Source: a virus
Virus record (IMG/VR): IMGVR_UViG_3300021405_000009
Span: 34,240-98,239 of that record
Length of the DNA: 64,000 nucleotides
Strand: one strand, 5' to 3'
In this document: positions 38,892 through 46,958 of the stretch, piece after piece
Layout: every line of letters begins with the position of its first letter
Numbering within the stretch: the first letter of the stretch is position 1
Program-made: the position numbers and the translations under genes
The notes under the pieces: model-generated
Database searches by the model: none
Seen by the model: only the letters and a program-made list of their open reading frames with translations
What the model was told of the DNA's origin: nothing

Positions 38892-39328
38892 GACACCGCC
38901 TGGTCGGCAGAGATATAACGCACCCTTACCCCCCTAAAGACGCCAGGATGGCCAGGGTGATTATTCTCAGCCCACTTCAATCCCAGCGCACTGAATGCGT
39001 TCTTGGCGTGCCAGATGAAATGCGTCGGAGCCAGCTCCTCCACCATCTTCCGAACCTCAACAGCTCGGTCTTCATCAGGGCCAATCACCAGGCTGTCGGT
39101 CTTTAAGCCAATGGCGTGACGGATCACGGCGGTAGTCGAGCACTTCAGCGCTTCCATGCGGTCGTCCTCATCAGGACCACGCAGGGCCGAGAGCACGTTC
39201 CATAAAGCGCTAGTGGCAACGTCGTCGCCATACCCGTAGTTCAGGAACTCAACGATGCGATCCAGTTCGGCTTTCCAGTCGCGGGGAGGTTTCGCCTCTT
39301 TATACATATCGCTAAACGTTGCGGACAT
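38888..39328 (-). CDS. Hypothetical protein
   Basis: 146 residues, mostly helical, with a basic beta C-terminus (HPGHPGVFRGVRVRYIS). Coupled to the downstream gene. No family recognised. Confidence 0.5.
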   Translation of the reverse strand: MSATFSDMYKEAKPPRDWKAELDRIVEFLNYGYGDDVATSALWNVLSALRGPDEDDRMEALKCSTTAVIRHAIGLKTDSLVIGPDEDRAVEVRKMVEELAPTHFIWHAKNAFSALGLKWAENNHPGHPGVFRGVRVRYISADQAVS

Positions 39329-39515
39329 GGGTCTGTCTCCTATCGGGGATCTCCCGAATCATTAGTCCGGTGTCGGTGCGGCCCTGCCAGTGTCCCTTGG
39401 GGCAGCGCCAGAATTCCCCGTCGCTGACCAGCATCAGGTCGCAGTCCTCGCCGAGGTTCATCGCTTGCACGTTACAGATCAACTCTTTCGGGATGGGTAC
39501 TTCTTCAACGGACAT
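39312..39515 (-). CDS. Hypothetical protein
   Basis: 67 residues with three Cys and a beta pattern (LMLVSDGEFWRCPKGHWQG). Overlaps the next gene by 17 bases. Confidence 0.45.
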   Translation of the reverse strand: MSVEEVPIPKELICNVQAMNLGEDCDLMLVSDGEFWRCPKGHWQGRTDTGLMIREIPDRRQTHVRNV

Positions 39516-39517
39516 AG

Positions 39518-39703
39518 TTAGTCACTGAACTTCGAATGCGCCGCTTGCCATGCCAAGGCATCGCAGTAATACGACTGCCGCCCATCGGCAACGCATTGCT
39601 GATAAATCTTGTCGTGATACGCCTGCTCTTGTTTGACCGAGTAACTTGCGAACAGGCCGATGGTCCACAGAATCAGCGCAATCCAAACTACGAAGCGAAA
39701 CAT
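39518..39703 (-). CDS. Single-span membrane protein
   Basis: 61 residues. The N-terminal membrane segment FRFVVWIALILWTIGLFASY is followed by a small polar domain with two Cys. It starts one base into the stop of the ligase fragment. Confidence 0.5.
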   Translation of the reverse strand: MFRFVVWIALILWTIGLFASYSVKQEQAYHDKIYQQCVADGRQSYYCDALAWQAAHSKFSD

Positions 39704-39921
39704 TACGCGTTGTCCTTTTCGAGGAACGAATTCGACACGATCTTCAACTGCACGCGGCCGAGGCCACGCTCGTGGCGCTCAATCAGCGGCTCGATCACTA
39801 CACCCTCGCGGATGTTGGTTGCGCCCGCCACCATCGACTTACCTTCCGCCAGAGCCTTCACCATGGCCGAATCGAACGGGCCGATATGTAGAACGGGAAC
39901 TACTTCGATGCCGTCAGACAT
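39703..39921 (-). CDS. RNA ligase C-terminal fragment (motifs IV-V)
   Basis: 72 residues. MVKALAEGKSMVAGATNIRE, then EGVVIEPL and RVQLKIVSNSFLE correspond to the EGxV motif IV and the LKxVS motif V that close the nucleotide-binding pocket of Rnl-type RNA ligases. The upstream gene holds motifs I to IIIa and stops just inside this one, in another frame. The ATG at 39921 has GGAGGAGAAG at ideal distance, so this piece is probably made as a separate subunit by reinitiation. Confidence 0.7.
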   Translation of the reverse strand: MSDGIEVVPVLHIGPFDSAMVKALAEGKSMVAGATNIREGVVIEPLIERHERGLGRVQLKIVSNSFLEKDNA

Positions 39922-40997
39922 TCGAGCTTCTCCTCCAGAGGGGCGGAGCGAATGCGGCCCACTAACATCGGGTCCACTTCTTCCTGCCACAGATTGTTAA
40001 TGTTGACGGTGGTCATCTTCGGCGCCCAGCCGTGCGGGCCGAGAATATCGAAGAGGAAGAACCGCACCTTGCCCGGCTCAGCGCCGTAGCGGAACTTGTC
40101 GCCCTGGGTTGGCACCACTTCGCCATAGAGCGTGTAGCCAGGATGTTCGCGGCACCACTGCTCGATGGCGGGATTCTGTTCGAGCGCATCGCGCCACACA
40201 CACTTCGCGCCGGGGCTCTTCCACATGGTGCGCGAGCCCACATACATCACGCCGTCTTCGAAGGTGTAGCGGGCGTTCGAGCCGTGGATCTTCTCGGTCA
40301 CGATTACCTGCTCGCCTTCGTGCAGCGCGTGTGGATAATTCTTGAAGCCTTCCACGTCATAGACGCGGCGGTCTTCCTTGGGACCGCGCTGGCTATGGCC
40401 GCCAGTGTTCCCGTTCGGGCGAAAGCCCAGCAACTCCAGCAGCCAGTACCACCAGCCCATCAGCGAACGAGGCCAGCCGGTGCGCTGCTGGCGCGCCTGC
40501 CGAGTGTCGAGACTCTGGGGCTCGGGCGGCTGATAGTGCGAGATGCCCATGGCGGTAGAAAGGTCATCGCCTTCCTTGGGGCTGCGAACGGTCGAAGCAT
40601 CATAGATGCGCACCCAGTTCGGGATCTGAACCAGCAAACCTTCCGACCATTCCTTGCGAAACTTGCGCGGGATCACACGCCGGTGCTTGACGGGGATGTC
40701 GTCGTTCTCGGTAAAACCCTTACCAGCCCACATGAAGGCGAATTGCTCGGAGTTCGGCACCACGCTGTCGGGCTGTACATAAACAGCCAGGTCGCCGACT
40801 TCGAACTCACCCAGCTTCACAACGATCTGGTAGCCGTCCACCTGCACAATGCCCAGGGTGTCGGCGTTGGGGTGTTTCAGAATCTCCGCAATGCGGACAA
40901 CGGGGGCCTGGTGACTTTTTTTCTTCGTCTCTTTGTCCTGGTCGCGATCCAGCTCTGGGATCTTGCCGTAAAGGCCGTCAATGGCAACGCTGCTCAT
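39900..40997 (-). CDS. RNA ligase, nucleotidyltransferase core lacking its C-terminal motifs
   Basis: 365 residues. An N-terminal OB-like domain (about 30-130: APVVRIAEILKHPNADTLGI) resembles that of Rnl5/DraRnl ligases. The catalytic part has motif I IVTEKIHGSNARYTF (nucleophilic Lys near residue 236), GYTLYGEVV and FFLFDILG (IIIa). It lacks motifs IV and V, which lie in the overlapping downstream frame. It should seal RNA nicks or repair cleaved tRNA through an adenylated Lys, provided the two parts join or assemble. Confidence 0.75.
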   Translation of the reverse strand: MSSVAIDGLYGKIPELDRDQDKETKKKSHQAPVVRIAEILKHPNADTLGIVQVDGYQIVVKLGEFEVGDLAVYVQPDSVVPNSEQFAFMWAGKGFTENDDIPVKHRRVIPRKFRKEWSEGLLVQIPNWVRIYDASTVRSPKEGDDLSTAMGISHYQPPEPQSLDTRQARQQRTGWPRSLMGWWYWLLELLGFRPNGNTGGHSQRGPKEDRRVYDVEGFKNYPHALHEGEQVIVTEKIHGSNARYTFEDGVMYVGSRTMWKSPGAKCVWRDALEQNPAIEQWCREHPGYTLYGEVVPTQGDKFRYGAEPGKVRFFLFDILGPHGWAPKMTTVNINNLWQEEVDPMLVGRIRSAPLEEKLECLTASK

Positions 40998-41000
40998 GCC

Positions 41001-41168
41001 TTACTCTCCAAACTCGATCGCGGCGTCGATGCCCTCTTCAAAAGCGTCGCTGAACGTGCCCAGCACAAATCCGACCACAAAGCAGAGGGTCACTGGAACG
41101 ATCAGAAGAACCATGACCGGAATGCGGTAAACGTCGCGCCAGGGAAGCGCCTCATCGTTTAAGTTCAT
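41001..41168 (-). CDS. Small membrane protein
   Basis: 55 residues (MNLNDEALPWRDVYRIPVMV then VLLIVPVTLCFVVGFVLG). One membrane segment and an acidic tail. Four-base overlap with the metalloprotease gene. Confidence 0.45.
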   Translation of the reverse strand: MNLNDEALPWRDVYRIPVMVLLIVPVTLCFVVGFVLGTFSDAFEEGIDAAIEFGE

Positions 41169-41572
41169 TTCTTTCTTCCTCTCAGTTGCCGGTCGAGTCC
41201 AACCAGCAGTTCGGAGTTCACGTTGATGACTTGCTCCTCGACCGTGTCTCCGGCTGGGTCCGGGCCTTTGATGGCGTCGCGCATCCCGCACATCTGAACG
41301 TGCAACAGCTCATGCACGATGGTGGACTCAATCTCGTCGCGACCGTCTTCGTCGGCGTAGTCGTCGGGATGAAGGATCAGGATGGTGGCCCGCAGGTGGT
41401 TGTCGTTCAACATGCAGCGCCCCCAGGAGATGGTCCCATCGTCCGGGATCAGCATCTCGCGCGAGCGGGCGTAGCGAATCTTGATGTGCCATTGCTGCAG
41501 GCGAAGCAACTTCTGCCAGCGCTCCAACAGGCGGCGCAGGTCCGCTTCGCTCGGGGGTGACGTTTTCTGCAT
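41165..41572 (-). CDS. HExxH metallopeptidase-like protein, leaderless
   Basis: 135 residues from ATG at 41572. STIVHELLHVQM carries the zinc-binding HExxH at about residues 89-93, and a Glu-rich helix follows (DTVEEQVINVNSELL). It is similar in size to ImmA-type or SprT-like proteases. The -10 of its family A promoter is six bases from the ATG, implying a leaderless message. Confidence 0.6.
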   Translation of the reverse strand: MQKTSPPSEADLRRLLERWQKLLRLQQWHIKIRYARSREMLIPDDGTISWGRCMLNDNHLRATILILHPDDYADEDGRDEIESTIVHELLHVQMCGMRDAIKGPDPAGDTVEEQVINVNSELLVGLDRQLRGRKK

Positions 41573-41609
41573 GTAAAGATTATACCAGATACCGTGGACA
41601 GAATGCAAG
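41573..41609 (-). promoter_or_regulatory. Family A-like promoter, leftward
   Basis: On the minus strand TTGCAT, 18 bases, TATAAT, CTTTAC and the ATG of the 41572 gene. It is back to back with the rightward family A promoter. Confidence 0.55.
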
Positions 41610-41610
41610 C

Positions 41611-41640
41611 TTGCAACAGATGCCAATGATCTGGTATAAT
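41611..41640 (+). promoter_or_regulatory. Family A promoter (TTGCAA-N18-TATAAT)
   Basis: TTGCAA at 41611-41616 and TATAAT at 41635-41640 with the core TTGCAACAGATGCCA. It drives the recombination and replication operon. A GTG lies seven bases downstream. Confidence 0.65.
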
Positions 41641-41647
41641 ATTTGCA

Positions 41648-42403
41648 GTGGAGAACTCGATGCACGAAGCAGGAACCCCCGAACAGATCACCGCACTATA
41701 CGCAGCTCTCAGCCTGGCCCAGGCGGAATTCCCCAAGATCGAAAAGACCAAGAGCGCCTACAACTACAAGTACGCCCCCATGGACGAGATCGAACTCAAG
41801 ATCCGTCCCGTCCTCATCAAGCACGGCCTGGCCGTCTTCCACCCCATCAACCACGTCGGCGAGAGTGGCAAGCAAGCCGTGGGAGCGCTCATCGTCCATG
41901 CGCTGGGCGGCCGGTTCTGGTGCGATGGGCTCATCATCCAGGAAAGCGCCAAGCCGCAGGACCAGGGCGGGCATATCACTTACGGCCGACGCTATGTCTA
42001 TTGCTCCATGCTCGGCATCACCTCGCAGGACGACGACGAGTCAGTCCTTGCGAAAAGCCCTCGTCGCAGCACCGTGACGAGGCGGGACGGCGTAGCTCAA
42101 GATGGTCGAGCGCCGATCGCTGGACGTAGTTCGGTGCCCCCAGCGCCAGTCGGAGATTCCGGTTCGATTCCGGACCCGTCCCTACCCACTAAACAAGAGC
42201 GCATTGAGTATGTCGCGCGCCTGGGCAACTACCGCAAACAGGTCACCGACGATGCGCTGCGGGCATTCCTTCTGCGCGAGTCGGGCGCATCCGAGACGCG
42301 GCTGATCGCGAAGAAAGACTGGCTCAAGCTACTCACGCAACTCGACGACGCCCTGGCGAAGGGCAAGCTTCTGGAGGCCGTCAGTGAAAATTTCAACCGC
42401 TAG
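41648..42403 (+). CDS. erf: ERF-family single-strand annealing protein
   Basis: 251 residues from the leaderless GTG at 41648 (an ATG at 41660 with GGAG is an alternative). ALSLAQAEFPKIEKTKSAYN, then YAPMDEIELKIRPVLIKHGL and HITYGRRYVYCSMLGI are the ERF core. It anneals complementary single strands in phage recombination and works with the exonuclease and SSB encoded just downstream. Confidence 0.85.
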   Translation: MENSMHEAGTPEQITALYAALSLAQAEFPKIEKTKSAYNYKYAPMDEIELKIRPVLIKHGLAVFHPINHVGESGKQAVGALIVHALGGRFWCDGLIIQESAKPQDQGGHITYGRRYVYCSMLGITSQDDDESVLAKSPRRSTVTRRDGVAQDGRAPIAGRSSVPPAPVGDSGSIPDPSLPTKQERIEYVARLGNYRKQVTDDALRAFLLRESGASETRLIAKKDWLKLLTQLDDALAKGKLLEAVSENFNR

Positions 42404-43154
42404 CAAGATGGGCCGTCGCACCTACCAGGAAGATCGCTATGTCGTCCATCACACCGGCGCTGGCGTTCTCCTGGCCGTCATGGACGGGCACGGCGGTGAA
42501 GATGTCGCCGATGTATGCAAGGACTACGTCGGCCACTTCTTCGATTTAACACTCGTCCCTTTAGACAATGGCGACCCGCGCGCATTTGACAAGGCGCTGG
42601 CACTGACCATCTGGGAACTCAACTGCATCACGAACGAGTATCACTCCGGCTGCACCATCTCGCTAGCCTTTATACCGAAGAGTGAGGACAAGGTCTTCAT
42701 CGCCACCCTGGGTGACTCGCCGGTCATTGTCCGATCGCCAAGTGGAGTTACCTGGATATCTGAAAGCCACAACGCGCGCACCAACCTCGAAGAGCGCGAA
42801 GCGGCCGAGAAGCGTGGCGGCATCTACCACGGCGGTTATATCTGGTGCGCGCCACACGGGCTCTATCCCATGGGCGACAGCGGCCGTGGCCTGCAGATGA
42901 CCCGCAGCCTCGGCGACACCGAGATGGGGCCGGTAATCTCCCGCGATCCCCAGATCGAGATTCACGCGCTGGGAAAGTTTGTCCTCGTGGCCACCGATGG
43001 ATGCTTCGATCCCGGCCATGAGAATGAATCGCAGGCCGTAGCCGACGTGATCGCCCTCATCGACCAAGGCGGAGACGCCAAAGCCATCGTCGATCGCGCC
43101 GTCCAACTTCCCACCGAAGACAACGCAACCGCAGTCTTACTAACCAAGGAGTAA
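42384..43154 (+). CDS. PP2C-type serine/threonine phosphatase
   Basis: 256 residues from GTG. YQEDRY, AVMDGHGGEDVAD, ATLGDSPVIV, MTRSLGD, ATDGCFD and EDNATAVLL are the PP2C motifs with the metal-binding Asp residues intact. It should dephosphorylate Ser/Thr proteins in a metal-dependent reaction. Its place between the annealase and SSB is unusual for a phage. It may counter a host kinase-based defence or tune replication proteins; both are inference. Confidence 0.8.
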   Translation: MKISTASKMGRRTYQEDRYVVHHTGAGVLLAVMDGHGGEDVADVCKDYVGHFFDLTLVPLDNGDPRAFDKALALTIWELNCITNEYHSGCTISLAFIPKSEDKVFIATLGDSPVIVRSPSGVTWISESHNARTNLEEREAAEKRGGIYHGGYIWCAPHGLYPMGDSGRGLQMTRSLGDTEMGPVISRDPQIEIHALGKFVLVATDGCFDPGHENESQAVADVIALIDQGGDAKAIVDRAVQLPTEDNATAVLLTKE

Positions 43155-43159
43155 CACCC

Positions 43160-43564
43160 ATGTCCATGTCAGTCAATAAGCACACCATCCTCGGCCACGT
43201 CGGCAAAGACCCGGAGTTCAAGGTCACACCGGGTGGCACCGCTGTCGCCAAGTTCTCCATCGCCACCAACCACCGCCAGAAGGACGACTCCGGCAACTAT
43301 CAGGACAACGTCGAGTGGCACAACGCCGTAGCCTTCAGCCGCACGGCCGAGATCGTCCGCGACTACATCAAGAAGGGCGACCCGATCTACATCGAAGGCC
43401 GCAGCCAGACCCGGTCCTGGGAAGACAAAACGTCGGGCAAGAAACAGTACATGACCGAAGTCATCGTCAACGACCTCCAGCTCCTCGGCACCAAAGGCGG
43501 CAACCGCACGGATAACTCCAGCGCCGCACATAAGCCGATCGGGGACGAAGACATCCCCTTCTAA
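43160..43564 (+). CDS. ssb: Single-stranded DNA-binding protein
   Basis: 134 residues. OB-fold signature (KHTILGHVGKDPEFKVTPGG, VAKFSIATNHRQKDDSGNYQ) and the acidic tip DEDIPF that recruits partner proteins. It protects ssDNA during replication and annealing. Confidence 0.9.
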   Translation: MSMSVNKHTILGHVGKDPEFKVTPGGTAVAKFSIATNHRQKDDSGNYQDNVEWHNAVAFSRTAEIVRDYIKKGDPIYIEGRSQTRSWEDKTSGKKQYMTEVIVNDLQLLGTKGGNRTDNSSAAHKPIGDEDIPF

Positions 43565-44449
43565 GTGGCGGAGAGGAAGCCCACAGTGGACACGCCCGCC
43601 TACCAAGGGCGGGCGACCATCCACTTTCATCCGGGCAAGCACTACTACACCGTAAGTGTGCCATCGCTCAACCGTGAGCGTGTGTACCAACCCGGTGTCA
43701 CGTCCATCATCAAACTCAAGGATAAGTCCGGGCCTTTGATGTGGTGGGCGGTCGAACAGTGCGAAGCCTATGCGCGGCAAAAGATCTCCGAGCAAGAGGA
43801 GGATGGCGAGGTATCGCTCAAGCTCATCTACGACACGCTGCACGAGATGCGCTTCCATTACCGCGATGTGGCGCGCCGGGCAGCCGACATCGGCACTGCC
43901 GTGCATGACTACCTGCACCGGTACCTGGTATGGAAGGCGTTCGGCGGCGATGAGCCTGAGCGGCCAGAAGAGATCGAAGCCAACGTTCAGACCAACAACG
44001 CGATCGACGCCGGGCTGCAGTTTTTCGGCGAGCACGACATGAAACCGCTGACGATCGAGCAGCCGGTGTGGTCGGCAACTCACGGCTATGTCGGCACCGA
44101 TGACTTCATTGGCTATGTCGATGACGAGCTGTGCGTGTGTGATTACAAGACTTCCAAGAACTTATACCCCGAGGTCTGGCTGCAGACGGCCGCGTACCAG
44201 CACGCTTACCAGGAAGAGCACCCGCGAGCTGAGGTCAAGGCCCGGTGGGGAATCAACGTCGGCAAGGATGGCGTGCTGCGAGCCGAGCGGCGCGGACCAG
44301 AGTGGTTCGCGGATGATTTTAAGGCGTTCCTGGGCCTGGTGGAGATTTACCGCTGGGACCGAATCCATGGCGGTGGTGAAAGCAAAACCGCCACGGAAGT
44401 AATAGGCCCACTGCCTGACGTTGGCTGGGTCGAGGAGTTGGCGGCGTGA
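43565..44449 (+). CDS. PD-(D/E)XK exonuclease (RecB/Cas4-like)
   Basis: 294 residues from GTG. GTAVHDYLHRYL, YVGTDDFIGYVDDELCVCDY then KTSKNLYPEVWLQTAAYQHA contain the Asp, Glu/Asp-x-Lys and Q-x3-Y motifs of RecB-type nucleases. It probably resects DNA ends to feed the ERF annealase. Confidence 0.8.
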   Translation: MAERKPTVDTPAYQGRATIHFHPGKHYYTVSVPSLNRERVYQPGVTSIIKLKDKSGPLMWWAVEQCEAYARQKISEQEEDGEVSLKLIYDTLHEMRFHYRDVARRAADIGTAVHDYLHRYLVWKAFGGDEPERPEEIEANVQTNNAIDAGLQFFGEHDMKPLTIEQPVWSATHGYVGTDDFIGYVDDELCVCDYKTSKNLYPEVWLQTAAYQHAYQEEHPRAEVKARWGINVGKDGVLRAERRGPEWFADDFKAFLGLVEIYRWDRIHGGGESKTATEVIGPLPDVGWVEELAA

Positions 44450-45129
44450 CGGAGGAAGAGTTGGGTCAAAACAACGTGTGGACGGCATTCTACTGGAAGG
44501 ACTATCTGGCTGACACCGGTGGCCTGAGTGCCCTAGAACATGGCATGTACTTCCAGCTCATGGCGAACTACTACGCCAGTGGCCAGCCACTCCCGTCTGA
44601 CCGGAAGGTTCTGCGGAGGATGTGTAAGGCTATCAATAACGCAGAAAAACACGCTTTAGAAATTATTTTAGAAAAATTCTTCACTATCGACAGCCTCGTT
44701 TTTCGTCACAAGCGAATCGACGAGGAAATAGCTAAGCGCATTGAAATCAGCAGGAAGCGCAGCGAGGCGGTGTCCACCAGATATACAAGTGAACCTACAA
44801 ATGTACCTACAAATGTAGAACAAGTGAACACACATACACATACACATACACAAAGAGCTAGGCGCGCACCCAAAATCGCCACCACTTATCCTGAAGATTT
44901 CCAGCCCAGCGACGCCAACCGCGCTCTTGCCAGCAAGATGGGCGTCAACCTTGAGAACGCACTAGCCGCGTTCAAGGCAAACCATCTCAGCAAAGGTTCC
45001 GCCTTCAAAGACTGGCACCAGGCGCTTACCACCTGGCTACTGCGAGAGCCATCGTTCAACCGGGCTCCGGCGAAGAAACAACCCCTACCCACCTTTGATG
45101 CCGTCAAGGCGTTTCGGGAGTCCAAGTGA
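44446..45129 (+). CDS. DUF1376 replication protein, helicase-loader candidate
   Basis: 227 residues from GTG. YWKDYLADTGGLSALEHGMY is the DUF1376 signature of phage replication initiators. The C-terminal part resembles helicase-loader ends, and DnaB follows with a four-base overlap. A run of ACACAT repeats (44828-44852) encodes alternating Thr-His, a likely mutation-prone linker. Confidence 0.7.
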   Translation: MTEEELGQNNVWTAFYWKDYLADTGGLSALEHGMYFQLMANYYASGQPLPSDRKVLRRMCKAINNAEKHALEIILEKFFTIDSLVFRHKRIDEEIAKRIEISRKRSEAVSTRYTSEPTNVPTNVEQVNTHTHTHTQRARRAPKIATTYPEDFQPSDANRALASKMGVNLENALAAFKANHLSKGSAFKDWHQALTTWLLREPSFNRAPAKKQPLPTFDAVKAFRESK

Positions 45130-46439
45130 CCGACTTAGTTGAGATCAACGCACCCTTCGGCCAGATCGCCAGCCTCGAAGCTGAGCGCGCCGTACTTGGC
45201 GGCATCCTGCTGGAGAACACTGCCTATCCAGAAGCTGCGGGCTCTTTGAAGCCGCAGGACTTCTCGCTCGACTCACACCGCATTCTCTATCGGCGCATGG
45301 CTGACCTGGCCGAGGCTGATCGCTCGATCGACCTAATCACCATGATCGACGAGCTGTCGCGCCATAACGAGCTGGAGAAGATTGGCGATGTGGGCTATGT
45401 GTCGAGCCTGGTCGATGGCGTGCCCGACCGCCCGAGCATTGCCAACTATGTCCGCATCGTGAAGGAGAAGGCACAGCTCCGCTCCCTGATCGTTGCTTCC
45501 AAGAACAGCATCGAGCGCGTCTTCGCAGGCGAGGCCCCGGTCGATGTGGCCGGTGCCATGGTCGATGCCGCCCTCGACATCCAGGCGTATTCCACCCGCG
45601 CGCAGGCCGTGCGCCCAAAGGACTTCATGTTCGAAGTGAAGGAAGAGTTGGAACGCCAATCGAAGATCCAGGGGTTAGTCGGCCTGCCCACCGGCCTCGA
45701 CAACCTCGACGAGGTTACGGGCGGCCTCCGGCGCGGCGAGCTGGTCTGCATCGGTGCGCGGCCAGGAGCAGGGAAGAGCGCTCTAGCCTGTCAGATGGTT
45801 GCGGCCAACTCCGAAGCCAATACCGACTCAATTTTCTTCTCCCTGGAAATGGGGCGCACCGACATTGGCCGCCGCTTCATTGCCATGACCACCGACGTTA
45901 CCTCAAAGCAACTCCGGCATCCGCACCTGATTCAAGACGCGGGCTGGAAGACGATCGGCCGGGCGCTCGGCGACATTGCTTCCTGGCCAATGGTGATCGA
46001 CGACAACGGCAGCCTCTCGATCAACGAACTGCTGGCGCGGGCCAAGCTGGCGATTAACCGGGGCGCGCTTTTGGTGGTGGTCGATTACCTGCAGCTTGTG
46101 CGCGCCGATGGCCGCGAACTGCGTGAGCGCGTCGGCAAGGTAGCAAACGCGCTGCGCCTGCTGGCTAAGCACGAGAAGGTCGCCGTGGTCATGCTGTCAC
46201 AGTTGCGCCGTCCGCACGATGTGAATGACGAGCCTACGCTGATCGACCTGAAAGAGTCGGGCGACATCGAGGCACACTCCCATGTGGTGCTGCTGATCCA
46301 TTCCCCGATCGCCGATGACGGCAGCCCGAGTGGTGAAGACCGGATCATCATCGCCAAGAATCGCAACGGCGTGCGCGGGTCGATCCCGGTGAAGTTCGTA
46401 GGCGACAAGATGAAATTTTATTCGAGGTACTTGGGTTAA
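45126..46439 (+). CDS. dnaB: Replicative DNA helicase DnaB
   Basis: 437 residues from GTG. The N-terminal primase-binding domain begins SLEAERAVLGGILLENTAYP. Walker A is GARPGAGKSALACQM, Walker B LLVVVDYLQLVRAD, and the family motifs SQLRRP and DLKESGDIE follow. It unwinds DNA at the phage fork. It is in an operon with its loader candidate and SSB. Confidence 0.92.
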   Translation: MTDLVEINAPFGQIASLEAERAVLGGILLENTAYPEAAGSLKPQDFSLDSHRILYRRMADLAEADRSIDLITMIDELSRHNELEKIGDVGYVSSLVDGVPDRPSIANYVRIVKEKAQLRSLIVASKNSIERVFAGEAPVDVAGAMVDAALDIQAYSTRAQAVRPKDFMFEVKEELERQSKIQGLVGLPTGLDNLDEVTGGLRRGELVCIGARPGAGKSALACQMVAANSEANTDSIFFSLEMGRTDIGRRFIAMTTDVTSKQLRHPHLIQDAGWKTIGRALGDIASWPMVIDDNGSLSINELLARAKLAINRGALLVVVDYLQLVRADGRELRERVGKVANALRLLAKHEKVAVVMLSQLRRPHDVNDEPTLIDLKESGDIEAHSHVVLLIHSPIADDGSPSGEDRIIIAKNRNGVRGSIPVKFVGDKMKFYSRYLG

Positions 46440-46442
46440 CTT

Positions 46443-46946
46443 ATGCAAATCGGAAGACCCAGGACGAAGAACCTGCTCGTGGCAGCCCCGTGCCGCGCGT
46501 GTGGTTCTACTGAGCGTTATCTGAACGGTAAGTGTCCAGAGTGTTCGCGGCGCGCCACTGCCGAGTCCTACGATGTCGGTTCCGACTTTGCACTTAGCTA
46601 TTACGGCCCCGGTTGTAGGTGTTGCGGCGAATCTGATCGCAGAATGCTGGCCATCCACCACATGAATGATGACGGTCAGCGTGAATCTCAGCTCGGCAGG
46701 CCGTTCTACGCACAACTCTACCGCATTTACCAGAGGGATGGAGCGGCTGGGATGCCGACCGATCTAGAAGTACTCTGCTACAACTGCCACGCGGCGCACC
46801 ATAAGAATGGCGGGATCTGTCCGCATCGATCTCGTGGCTCGCGCGTTCTGGCCTGGATGCGGAGGTTCTCCTGGTTCGGCGCGCGCCCTCATCAGGCATA
46901 TTATCCGTTTCCGGTACTTGCAACCGTTGCCAATGTTGTGGTATAA
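46443..46946 (+). CDS. HNH-type endonuclease-like protein
   Basis: 167 residues. An N-terminal ribbon (CRACGSTERYLNGKCPECSR) precedes CCGESDRRMLAIHHMNDDG and LEVLCYNCHAAHHKNGG, a His-His...Asn...His HNH pattern. The last codons overlap the next family A promoter. It may be a homing-type or packaging-type nuclease. Confidence 0.65.
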   Translation: MQIGRPRTKNLLVAAPCRACGSTERYLNGKCPECSRRATAESYDVGSDFALSYYGPGCRCCGESDRRMLAIHHMNDDGQRESQLGRPFYAQLYRIYQRDGAAGMPTDLEVLCYNCHAAHHKNGGICPHRSRGSRVLAWMRRFSWFGARPHQAYYPFPVLATVANVVV

Positions 46947-46947
46947 T
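46918..46947 (+). promoter_or_regulatory. Family A promoter (TTGCAA-N18-TATAAT)
   Basis: TTGCAACCGTTGCCA at 46918 and TATAAT at 46942-46947, partly inside the end of the HNH gene, reading into the 46959 gene. Confidence 0.65.
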
Positions 46948-46958
46948 ATTTACAGAGG

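Noticed and set aside
40032-41162. 376-codon plus-strand frame
   Set aside because: Antisense shadow of the RNA ligase.
43169-44083. 304-codon minus-strand frame
   Set aside because: Antisense shadow of SSB and the PD-(D/E)XK exonuclease.
44828-44852. ACACAT run as a CRISPR or regulatory repeat
   Set aside because: It is a simple microsatellite in frame within the DUF1376 gene, encoding Thr-His repeats. No CRISPR array was seen in the window.
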